64,000 nucleotides of DNA from Hydractinia symbiolongicarpus (taxonomy: Eukaryota > Cnidaria > Hydrozoa > Anthoathecata > Hydractiniidae). Under the pieces are notes generated by a model, which ran no database searches, was not told where the DNA came from, and saw nothing but the letters and a program-made list of their open reading frames with translations. The position numbers were made by a program, and so were the translations under genes. The stretch lies in assembly GCF_029227915.1 (NCBI RefSeq), contig NC_079882.1, positions 6,820,001 to 6,884,000 of the forward strand. Direction: 5' to 3'. This document shows positions 1 to 11,638 of this stretch, in pieces; the stretch's first letter is position 1, and every line of letters begins with the position of its first letter.

Positions 1-2985
1 TTTGTATAAACTTATAATTCCCAACCTACATCTCTAAAATGTGCACTTGTAAAAGTACCTTGACAAATGTGAATATGAGGAGACAGACAATCAAAGCACA
101 AATATAAAAAAGGCAGTGTAAGGCTTCCATAATAAATTTCCTTGAAAGATTTTTTAGTTCTTAGTAAAATGATATGATTTACCACGTAATTACTTTCCTG
201 TTTTAAATAGAACAAGAAACAGTTAAGACAACACTACAATTATACTGTTAATTCTGTGGTAAGGCAACTGCAACTTACTTAATTGTTCTATGGGCCTGAC
301 CGACCAATGAAAACAAAAAAATAATAAAAAACAAAAAGGAAAAAAAAAATTTCCCCTTCCCATTTTGTGAAAATATAATGAGTATAGAACATAATCAATG
401 TTATTTTTTGTTAGTTGAATGTTAATTTACAATGATTTGCCGAATGACCGTAAGCTACTATCAACTTTGCCGTAGAACAACTAATTAAGTTGAGTCATCC
501 AACAGTAATGTATGTTTGTCCTTTTTTTAACAGATAAGTTTTTACAGAAAAATTAACACGTCTTACAATTGAAAAAGGGTTGAGAAAAATTGTTTTAGGA
601 TCTCTTGGCCACTGAGACATTCATCATAGAGGTAAAAAATCTTTGGGACGAAGTTGAAAAGACATGGGAAGCCTGAAAAATATTTGTTTGGGAAGCATGC
701 AAAATATATGCATAATCAGTACAATTTTGTCTAAAAATTGCAAGGAATAAATATCAGTATTATTCATTAGTATTGAAGTCTCAATAATAAAAACAAAAAA
801 AAGAACTCAGTTTAAAAGTCAGTAGTGATCAGAATTAATTAAAAGCAATTGCCTGAAGCCACTAGTAAAAACAGGAGAAAAAAATAGGAGTCATTGTGCT
901 ATTGTGATTAAACAAAAGAATTTAGAAAACAACTGTTTCGACTTTAATATTTTAGACAGCTCTTGGTTTTAAATTAACTTAATATAATTATATATAGTGG
1001 ATAATAAAAAACGATTTTGAATCACCTCACATCCCTGCGTCAAAAAAGATAATAATTAAGTAGTAATTTTTGTCGTTCACTCATTCATTGAAAAAACATA
1101 GAAAAGACATGACAGTATTTTTTTTGCCATTGTCATTGCAAATTACAAAGACCTTGGATGGCACATCTCTGTGAGCAGTAGTTGAAATTATGGGTAATTA
1201 GTCCATCATGGGTATGAACTATTTTTCTCTCCAGGTTATATACATTATTTAGTTTAGTCATTTAAACCCTTTTTTACCTTTCTATTTCATGGTCCTGCTA
1301 TGTGACTTTACCAAAACCAATAAAATGATTTTTAGTTGTATATATATAATTTTTATTTGTATTTTTTCTCACCCGTCCTTATTTGGTAAAGCCCATGCCT
1401 ATAAAACTGCATGTTAGTAAATGTATTAGTAAATAGATGGATTTTGTCATCATTTGTTTACTTTTCAGCAGTAAGCTTTTTGCCTCTGGCATTTGCGTTG
1501 AAGGAAGAAAGATGCTAGGATTTGGTGAAGAGAGGTTTTTCCTGTGGATTTCTTCCCATAAAAAAATGAGGTTTAAACTTTTATTAAGTCTGAATTGATG
1601 CCTTTGTGTGACAAAATGGACTGATAATCACACTGCTTCACATAGACTAGAGCCCCCATATTTTATAACCCAAGTCAAAAGAGCATACTGCTGAAAATGT
1701 AAACAATGAAATTCCTCTGTGTGCTTGTGCTTATAATATTTACAAAAAACCCTTATACAGCACATTGTACAAATAACTTAGGAATAGTGTGTTACTTTAT
1801 ATTATATATTAGAGGCTTTTTATCCTACGTACTAGCTAGTTTTTATATCTGACATTTACGACTTGTGAAACTTGCATTATAAACCTTATTTCTTAGTTCC
1901 TTACTTAGCTATTATAACTCGAAAAATGGAAGGGGACTTACAGATAGAAAAATAGTTTATAAACTTACTTTATATTCTTCTTAATAGTTCTTAAAAGAAC
2001 TGTTTTTTTATGCTTCTTTGATATTATATAATTTATTTCTTGTTCGACTGTTCCTTTCTTTTCCTTCTGGCCGCATAATACAACAAAGTGCATTTCGGGC
2101 AGGTTCGGGATCGTGAAAATCTTTGACTGACGTTTTTATTGGCTTATATCGACCACGTGACCGGACGCTTCTATTTTAATCGTCTAGATTTTGCAAAGCG
2201 GGGAATACGGGATTTTAGGCATTCTGGTTGGCCTAGCGCTCTCAGATATGATATCCAACCCCCCAGGGCTCTTATTCTCTTTTTGACAATTTCGACAGGT
2301 GGTGTGCATATATATTTAACCTTTTTACGATCATATAATTACTCCAATTATATGGGTGAAATATGTTTTTACATTTTATACACGACGTAATTGCATATAA
2401 TTGATCCAATTACGTTGACTATTGTTACAATCAACCCTCTGAAGTATCATCACACATGTTCAATAAGCAACAATAACAAATTTTCCCCTTTGAAGTAAAA
2501 AAGTTCTCTTTGAAGTAGGAAAAAGTTCTTTGAAGTAAAAAATATTCTTTTAGTTATTATAAGTAACTATAACTAACTATATGTCAAGTTTAAACCTTAC
2601 AAATTTATGTTACTGTAAATGGAAAAAGTAAACATCAATCTATCATGAAATAGAAAAAAAGTAATAAACTGCCCTTTTCAAATGTGAATAAAATTTGCTG
2701 CGTTGGCGCCTCAAACGAAGGGTCTTAAAGTAAGCCAAAATAGCTAAAATGTTTATATAATTATTAAAATTAACATTATTTTTGTCAATATTTACAAAAA
2801 AAATAATAAAAATCTATCATAAGCTACACAAATGCAAGAGAAATAATGCTGACGTCCGCAAAGAAATTCTGACAAAGTCAGCATTTGAATCATGATTTTT
2901 AATTGTCATGTGACAGATATCATCCATACCAAGTTTTATAATTTATAACCTAACACAAGGGAAGTTATGATGTTAGGGCACTAAA
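1..2985. other. Gene-free left flank
   Basis: No exon-like stretch with plausible splice sites and varied amino-acid composition was found on either strand. The DNA is AT-rich with poly-A/T runs. A less AT-rich patch lies at about 2060-2290, and a small direct repeat of the motif TTTGAAGTA occurs around 2490-2545. The short open frames here look like chance. Confidence 0.5.
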
Positions 2986-5340
2986 TTATTGTGCTTGAGC
3001 ATTTAATACTTTTTTCCGCGTTTGGTTACTTTCGCAGAATATCTCTTTAGTGATGTAGCTATGAATGGGTATCCGATTTGCCTTTTTGCAAAAGTAAAGA
3101 TTTACTTCAAATAGAACGTTATCTTCTTCGCGCGCGATATTTCTTAAAAGTATCTTTCTAGTGATGTATGCAAGGGTATATTCCACCTCTGCTTGTCTAC
3201 TGTATCGTACATATATTTTATTTGTCTTGTTCTGCTAGGGCATCTAATATTTCAATGGAGCTAAAAATTCTCGCAAAATTTCCTTTTCATTGACTTATGA
3301 ATGGGTCCAGCATTTCTGCTTTATTACTGACCAGAAGATGGTTTTCCTTTGAATTTATTTGCCCTTTTAAAGGATCTAAGATTCTATATTGTGTAGTGTA
3401 TTGGTCTGGTTTCGGACCTTTGATGTGTCATTACGCAGGAAGGTATTTGTCCAGAACATCGTATCTCTTGGTGTATGGATAAGTATAGAATAATACCACT
3501 TGTTTAATGTATAGTATATCGTCTTCCCTCGGATTGTCATGTTTTAGGACATCTAATAATGTCAGTTCGAATGAACATAGAATCGCTTCTAATGAAGTAT
3601 GAGTGGGTATAGCACACTGCTGTCTGTTCAATGTATTGTTTGACGACTTCCCTAAGATCGACATGCTTTGAGACTTTTAATATGTCATTTCACGAGATGG
3701 CATTTGTCTATAATATTGTTTTTGGTGTTGTATCGATGGGTACAGAATACTAACTGCTGTTTAGCATCTATTATGGGAACATATCTTTCTATTGGTGTAT
3801 AGATATGTATTCAACCTCAGTGGTCTTATACTATAAAAATAACCGTTAAGGTTGCAACCACTTTCTTTGATTGGTCTGCTTTAGGACATCTAACATGCTA
3901 TTCAGAGAAGAGTAATTGTCCAAGAGATTGTTTCTATAGATGAATCAATGGGTATAAAGCACTACTGCTTGTTCAGTGTATACTGTAACGTCTGTCGTCA
4001 GATTGGTCTGCCTTAAGACTTTTAATATGTTTTTTCGCGAGAGAATATTTGTCCAGAATGCAGTTTTGGTATTTTGTCAAAATATCTGTTCTATTAGTGG
4101 ATGTATTTGTATCCTACCTCAATACCTCTATAGTGCAACGTGTTCCCTCAGATTGGTTTATATTGTAAAGCTTTCGCATTGATTGGTCTGCTTTAGGACT
4201 GTTGATGCGTCATTTCCAGGGAGGGTATTTCTCCATAAAATTGTTTCTATTTGTGTATGGATGTATTTCCAGCATAAGTGTTTGTGCAGGGTAAAGTATA
4301 AAATTTTCTCTTTGATTGGTCTTTTAAAATATCTCAGATCTTATTTTGCACATACCTCAACTTCTAAAAGTGTTACCTTAAATGACGTATGGATGTGTCT
4401 CACATTTACAGACTTCTTTTAATTTTTCTGCTAGGATTTCGACCTTTACTTTCATCCAGGTTGTTTTTTAGCCATGTATTGTGGAATATCCCATTTACTT
4501 ACTGGTTTAGGGAGGCTTTATTTGAATAGATCTATTAGGTCATTTTTTAAATAGTCTTATCCAAGCTGTCACTGTCGTCTCTATTGCATGTGTATATAGA
4601 ACAAAACCGCCTTTTTAGTGCATACTATACATCTTTCCTCAAATCTAACGGCTTAAGACTTTTACTGTGTCATTTGCGAGGGGGTATTTGTCCAGAATAT
4701 TGTTTCTATTGGTGCATAGATGTGCACCCAACCTCACTGAATGTTTAATTTAAGGCGTAAAGTCTTCTCTTGATTGGCGTGCTTCATCTTTTCGCGAAAG
4801 CGTATTCGTCCAAAGTATAGTGTCTATTTGTGAATGGATTGTTATCCAACATCAGTGTTGGTTTGGTTTATAGTGAATAGTTTTTCCTTCGATTGGTCTG
4901 CTTTGGGACTTTTGATGTGTCATTTTCTTGGAGGGTATTTAGTCAAATATGACTTCTATTGGTGGATGGATGTGTATCCAACCTCAATATTTGTTCAATT
5001 ACAGTGTAAAGTCTACACATTGATTAGTCTGCTTTAGAACTTTCATTTTTTTATATCGCGGCAAAGTACTTGTCCAAAATATAGTGTCTCTTTGTGTATT
5101 GACGTGTATTCAACATCAGTGTTTGTTTAGTTTAAAGTATAAAGTCTTCTCTTGATTGGCGTGCTTGAGGACTTTTAATGTAGGACTTTTGATGTATCAT
5201 TTCGCAGAAGAGTATTTTGCCATAATATCATTTCTATTGGTAAATGGATGTATACTCAACCTCAATTGTTGTTTTTTTCAATATGTGATCACTTTGCATT
5301 AATTGGTCTACTTTAGAAATTTTGATACGTCATTTCCAGG
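2986..5340. repeat. Diverged tandem repeat zone, unit about 135-175 bp
   Basis: A recognisable consensus recurs many times. It runs from GATTGGTCTGCTTTAGGAC, through a 'TGTCATTTCGCGAGAGGG' block and 'TATTTGTCCAGAATATTG', to 'TATGGATGTGTATCCAACCTC'. Starts of the GATTGGTCTGCT block can be seen near 3869, 4001, 4172, 4312 and 4891, with weaker copies at 4755, 5021 and 5150. Spacing is uneven, so units have gained and lost pieces. Copies are diverged by many substitutions, which implies an old array. The short open frames across it are not gene-like. Confidence 0.75.
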
Positions 5341-5429
5341 GAGAACACTTGTTTCTACTGCGGAATAATGTGGCATATTACGTTGGTTATAGCCTATCTA
5401 CAAAAAAATGCATTTGTTATGTAGCGATA

Positions 5430-8400
5430 GAGAGTATTATAAGGGTAATATGCAATATTATGCGATATTACGTTGGTTATGGATTATTGACAGAAAAATA
5501 TAATATTATTATGGAACGATTGAGAGTATTATGAAGGTATTATGCTGTATTCTGTGATATTACGTTGGTATGGCCATCGACAAAAAAAATTTGTATTTTT
5601 TATGGAACGATAGAGAGTATTATGAAGGTATTATGCAGTATTATGCGATATTACTTTGGTATGGCCATCGACAGAAAATTTATGTATTTTTTATGAATTA
5701 TGAAGGTATTATGCAGTATTATGCAGTATTATGCGATATTACGTTGGTATGGCCATCGACAGAAAAAATATGTATTTTTTATGGAACGACAGAGAGTATT
5801 ATGAAGGTATTATGCAGTATTATGCGATATTACGTTGGTATGGCCATCGACAGAAAATTTATGTATTTTTTATGAATTATGAAGGTATTATGCAGTATTA
5901 TGCAGTATTATGCGATATTACGTTGGTATGGCCATCGACAGAAAATTTTTGTATTTTTTATGTAACGACAGAGAGTATTATGAAGGTATTATGCAGTATT
6001 ATGCGATATTACGTTGGTATGGCCATCGACAGAAAATTTATGTGTTTTTTATGAATTATGAAGGTATTATGCAGTATTATGCGATATTACGTTGTTATGG
6101 CCATCGACAGAAAATTTAAGTACTTTTTTTGAATTATAAAGGTATTATGCAGTATTATGCAGTATTATGCGATATTACGTTGGTATGGCCATCGACAGAA
6201 AATTTATGTGTTTTTTATGAATTATGAAGGTATTATGCAGTATTATGCAGTATTATGCGATATTACGTTGGTATGGCCATCGACAGAAAATTTAAGTACT
6301 TTTTTTGAATTATAAAGGTATTATGCAGTATTATGCAGTATTATGCGATATTACGTTGGTATGGCCATCGACAGAAAATTTATGTGTTTTTTATGAATTA
6401 TGAAGGTATTATGCAGTATTATGCAGTATTATGCGATATTACGTTGGTATGGCCATCGACAGAAAATTTATGTGTTTTTTATGAATTATGAAGGTATTAT
6501 GCAGTATTATGCGATATTACGTTGTTATGGCCATCGACAGAAAATTTAAGTACTTTTTTTGAATTATAAAGGTATTATGCAGTATTATGCAGTATTATGC
6601 GATATTACGTTGGTATGGCCATCGACAGAAAATTTATGTGTTTTTTATGAATTATGAAGGTATTATGCAGTATTATGCGATATTACGTTGTTATGGCCAT
6701 CGACAGAAAATTTAAGTACTTTTTTTGAATTATAAAGGTATTATGCAGTATTATGCGATATTACGTTGTTATGGCCATCGACAGAAAATTTAAGTACTTT
6801 TTTTGAATTATAAAGGTATTATGCAGTATTATGCAGTATTATGCGATATTACGTTGGTATGGCCATCGACAGAAAATTTATGTGTTTTTTATGAATTATG
6901 AAGGTATTATGCAGTATTATGCGATATTACGTTGTTATGGCCATCGACAGAAAATTTAAGTACTTTTTTTGAATTATAAAGGTATTATTCAGTATTATGC
7001 AGTATTATGCGATATTACGTTGGTATGGCCATCGACAGAAAATTTATGTGTTTTTTATGAATTATGAAGGTATTATGCAGTATTATGCAGTATTATGCGA
7101 TATTACGTTGGTATGGCCATCGACAGAAAATTTAAGTACTTTTTTTGAATTATAAAGGTATTATGCAGTATTATGCAGTATTATGCGATATTACGTTGGT
7201 ATGGCCATCGACAGAAAATTTATGTGTTTTTTATGAATTATGAAGGTATTATGCAGTATTATGCAGTATTATGCGATATTACGTTGGTATGGCCATCGAC
7301 AGAAAATTTTTGTATTTTTTATGTAACGACAGAGAGTATTATGAAGGTATTATGCAGTATTATGCGATATTACGTTGTTATGGCCATCGACAGAAAATTT
7401 AAGTACTTTTTTTGAATTATAAAGGTATTATGCAGTATTATGCAGTATTATGCGATATTACGTTGGTTATGGATTATTGACAGAAAAAATATGTATTTTT
7501 TATGGAACGATAGAGAGTATTATGAAGGCATTATGCAGTATTATGCGATATTACGTTGGTATGGCCATCGACAGAAAATTTTTGTATTTTTTATGTAACG
7601 ACAGAGAGTATTATGAAGGTATTATGGAGTATTATGCGATATTACGTTGGTATGGCCATCGACAGAAAATTTATGTGTTTTTTATGAATTATGAAGGTAT
7701 TATGCAGTATTATGCGATATTACGTTGTTATGGCCATCGACAGAAAATTTAAGTACTTTTTTTGAATTATAAAGGTATTATGCAGTATTATGCAGTATTA
7801 TGCGATATTACGTTGGTATGGCCATCGACAGAAAATTTATGTGTTTTTTATGAATTATGAAGGTATTATGCAGTATTATGCGATATTACGTTGTTATGGC
7901 CATCGACAGAAAATTTATGTACTTTTTTTGAATTATAAAGGTATTATGCAGTATTATGCAGTATTATGCGATATTACGTTGGTTATGGATTATTGACAGA
8001 AAAAATATGTATTTTTTATGGAACGATAGAGAGTATTATGAAGGCATTATGCAGTATTATGCGATATTACGTTGTTATGGCCATCGACAGAAAATTTATG
8101 TACTTTTTTTGAATTATAAAGGTATTATGCAGTATTATGCAGTATTATGCGATATTACGTTGGTATGGCCATCGACAGAAAATTTATGTGTTTTTTATGA
8201 ATTATGAAGGTATTATGCAGTATTATGCGATATTACGTTGTTATGGCCATCGACAGAAAATTTAAGTACTTTTTTTGAATTATGAAGGTATTATGCAGTA
8301 TTATGCAGTATTATGCGATATTACGTTGGTATGGCCATCGACAGAAAATTTATGTATTTTTTATGAATTATGAAGGTATTATGCAGTATTTGCAGTATTA

Positions 8401-8450
8401 TGCGATATTACGTTGGTATGACCATCGACAGAAAAAATATGTATTTGTTA
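5430..8450. repeat. Minisatellite, 78/88-bp units
   Basis: About 35 head-to-tail units share the core GATATTACGTTGGTATGGCC followed by ATCGACAGAAAA. Core starts at 6171, 6259 and 6347 give an exact 88-bp period. Units with one fewer AGTATTATGC block are 78 bp. The middle of the unit comes in at least three types: one with TTATGTGTTTTTTATG, one with TTAAGTACTTTTTTTG, and one with TATGTATTTTTTATGGAACG plus GAGAGTATTATG. The first two largely alternate between about 6.0 and 7.2 kb, giving a higher-order repeat. A fourth variant (GGTTATGGATTATTGACAG) occurs near 5465, 7463 and 7980. Copies are nearly identical, so the array is young or homogenised. Confidence 0.95.
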
Positions 8451-9240
8451 TATAGAGAGGATGTCGGATAATGCGGTTTCATTTGTCGGGTCCATTTGGT
8501 TGGAGAAGTATGACTGAACGTCTGTCGGCTTTTTATGTCGATAAAGTATGAAGGTTGTTAGTTATGTTGTACGTCGTGTGTCGGGACCACTTAGCCCGGT
8601 GCTAAATGAAGTCGTTGCCACCACGGGAGCTGCCATTACACGTGCGGGGGAAAGTCGAAGATGGCGTCTGCGAGATGCGCAAAGATCAACTTTATAGCCA
8701 GACACGTTTGCGTTGTGAACTTTTCCTGATTTCCTTCAACTGACCCCTTATTAAAGGGCATGGAAACACCAATTTATGTTCACAATTAGTTTCTCACGTA
8801 CAATGAATGCTGTTCTTTTAGCTAGTAAGTTTGATCATCAGCTTATAGTCTAGCAGGAAACAGACGGCCCAGCCCCTTCTCTCTCAAAACCGCGCGACAG
8901 GACAGGAAGGAGTTTTAAAAAGATACTTTTGTATGGTGAGGTACTTTGACGAACATCATAGCCTATCTAGCTAGCCAAAAAGCTAACTGAAAAAAAATTC
9001 CAGCAGTTTGGAAAGATGACCCACAAAGTGTGGGATGGAAGCTGTTGAAAGAAGTTACGTGTGTATTAGGTAGTGGTGCCTACAGTCTGAAACCAATAAA
9101 CACAGGATGCTGCAATTGTGTTATTTGTCAAAATGGCACCTAGTTGTGTAAACTCTGTTCACCCTATATTTTTTACGCAAGAAAAGTAAGCAACAGTGTG
9201 TGTAATAGCCATTGGACACACTTACTAAAATAAATAATCT
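8451..9240. other. Unique spacer after the minisatellite
   Basis: The sequence changes abruptly at about 8450 to non-repeated DNA with a higher GC content up to about 8760. An ATG at 8661 opens a 22-codon frame only. No splice sites tie it to a larger gene. I see no further feature in this stretch. Confidence 0.4.
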
Positions 9241-10325
9241 GCCCTATGCCAAGATGGTCTTATATTTCTGTAACTTTTCAATGTAGCATATACTTCCCTA
9301 TCGTCGCCATCATCTTTTAGGTTATAGGTTAAAGGTATATTCTGAAAATGCACCTTTAAAGGCGCGTAATCACCCTGTTAATCACCTTGTAGGCAACTCT
9401 TTTTAGAGGTACCTATTTTATTGTAAAAATTGAAAGATATACATAAGAAAACATCCTGAAAATTTTATTGAAAACTGACAACCAGAACATATTCAAATCT
9501 TTCATAGAAATAACAAACTCACCCAAATTTCTCTTCGCCTACAGAACTGCCATTGCATTTAATTGCACAAATCATGCAATAATAAACACAAAAAAAAATC
9601 GATCACATGGTTGCTGGATTCATGCCATTACAGAAAAAATAATGAATGTGATGGAGAGTATCCGTAGCTGTGTTCCCATCGTAATACTTTTATAAATGTA
9701 TCCACAAAGTTCCTAACATGATGATAAGCATTAATTATTATAATTAATAACTATGAGGCAATGCTGTGGTTTCTTCTTTCTGCTTTGTTTTGTCCAAAAT
9801 AATGACAAATAGAACATAAGAAAATTAAATCTAAGTGGAGAAAGTGATACGGGTGTTGTACGCGGGGCCACTTTTTTAAAAAGAACCAAAATTTCTTTCC
9901 ACTTTTGATGCCATGTTTTGCAAAGATAAACGGAGCCTACCATATTGGCGATTTTATCGAACTCCATTTCAGAGCTCATTTAAAGTTAAGTCCGTTTGTT
10001 TACCTACGGTTTGACACAAACATTTTGCGACAGCCAGCTTATTAGACAAGAATAAGAGATCATCAAGATCGTTAAATATGGCGGCTGAAAAAAAAACAAA
10101 TTCAAGATACTTAAGTACCATTATTTTCATTTCTAGTACGTTTTACATCCTCAAATTTTCAGGAAAGTCATAACTTCGTCTGAACTTTAAAATAAATAAA
10201 ATGTATATGTTAATTTTTTCAATAAGGGTGATTACGCCCCTTTAACTAAAAGATGATGGCAATGATAGGGCAGTATATGCTACATTGAAAAGTTACAGAA
10301 ATATAAGACCATTTTAGCATTGGGT
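9241..10325. mobile_element. Foldback-type element with about 100-130 bp inverted arms
   Basis: The left arm (about 9244-9375) contains AAGATGGTCTTATATTTCTG, then TAACTTTTCAATGTAGCATA, then GCCATCATCTTTTAG and GGCGCGTAATCACCCT. The right arm (about 10225-10321) is its reverse complement with a few mismatches. The left arm has an extra stretch of about 35 bp inside. The interior (about 850 bp) shows no transposase. This is the shape of a non-autonomous DNA transposon or foldback element. I did not identify a target-site duplication. Confidence 0.7.
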
Positions 10326-11638
10326 CAGCTCTCAAATAATTACAATAATTTAAGTATAGTAAATATTTTAAAAAAGAAATAAGAGTAAGGTATGAGTAAG
10401 ACAAATCAAATAAAGCAGAGTTTTTAAAAGTTTTATTAATAACTTGACTTTCAACTTTCTGATATCTTAAATTAAAATTCCCAGCTGGACATTGCTGGAA
10501 CTTGCATTGCGCATGTTTCCCCACATTAAAAATTCTGTTTTGTGTAGAGGTGCAAAGGAATTTTTTTGCTTCAAATTTTCGACTTGTTTTTGTAATTTTT
10601 ATATTTCGGGACCACTCGCACAGACGAAGTTATTAAATATTGGAGCTCACGATTCATTGCAAAAGTGCTTTTTTTAATTGATAAGTCTGAATAGGGTTAA
10701 AAAGGAAAGGATTTTCCAATACAATCATGTGAGCAAAAATAAAAGAATTAACCAATCAATTTTCTGGTGGTAAAAAAAATTACACTGGGTCTGGTAAACC
10801 ATATTAGTGCAATATACACTACCATACCTATCGTTAAAAATTAATTGAAACAATTTTCTCAAATAAATTTCTTAGGGATGAATTGGTATGGCAAATGTCC
10901 TATTTAGTATAGATAAAGTTGTTCCACAAGGTCTATTATACAGAACAAAATTAAATTCATTGTCAGACAATGTAAAGCGTTTACTGAAAATCCTTTTTCT
11001 GGTTTCTTACTAATTTTATAGGTGTACATTTGTGTAATTTACCAAAAAGAAATTTTGACATGGTGGGGGCGTTTTAATCTACTTTAATGGGATAAATTTT
11101 CGCGGGGATTAAATTTCGCGTTTAGCTCATCCGCAAAATTTAAGCATGTAGCTAAGTAGCTAAACAATGTTTGGGGCAAGGTGCAAAAATCAATTTTTTA
11201 TAAAAAAATGTGTAAGAAATAGTTTTTTGATAAAGATAAAGATAAAATTTCTGTAACACAAACTGATATGAGATATCAGATTTGGGCATAATCTACAAAC
11301 ACCTCTATTGTGTCAATTTAAGCTCCATATGAAACTATAAGAATGTATCTAATGTATTTTAGTACCAACCTGCAATACTGCAGTGCAAGATTATACAATT
11401 CGGGAACCAACATTGATTTAATTAAACGACTTATAAAAGTACTATTGCTTTAGAAAAACGTAAATTAAACTGACTGTTCCAACCACCCACACACAAAACA
11501 AATGTTTTGCACCTATTTTTTCTCTGAACTTTCACGTAGGTAGTGGCAACTCATTTAAAAATAAGTCAGCGTACTTTAAATCTCAATTTATGTTGTAATT
11601 TATAGGTCGGCTGTAATTTTGTGTGTTTGTCACAAAAG
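10326..11638. other. Upstream region of the OTUD4-like gene
   Basis: No coding exon was found. Around 11080-11150 there is a patch with ATTTTCGCGGGGATTAAAT and TTTCGCG, words shared with the MITE-like DNA at 31.9-32.6 kb. A possible 3' splice site (TTTATAG at about 11600-11605) lies before the ATG at 11639, so part of the leader may be spliced. Confidence 0.4.

Noticed and set aside
5570-8207. Several overlapping 70-107 codon frames with repeating peptides on the plus strand
   Set aside because: They come from the 88-bp minisatellite. 88 is not a multiple of three, so the same DNA is read in three frames; no start context or splice structure supports a gene.
8661-8729. 22-codon frame in a GC-richer patch after the minisatellite
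   Set aside because: Too short, no splice site links it to further exons, and no known peptide is recognised.
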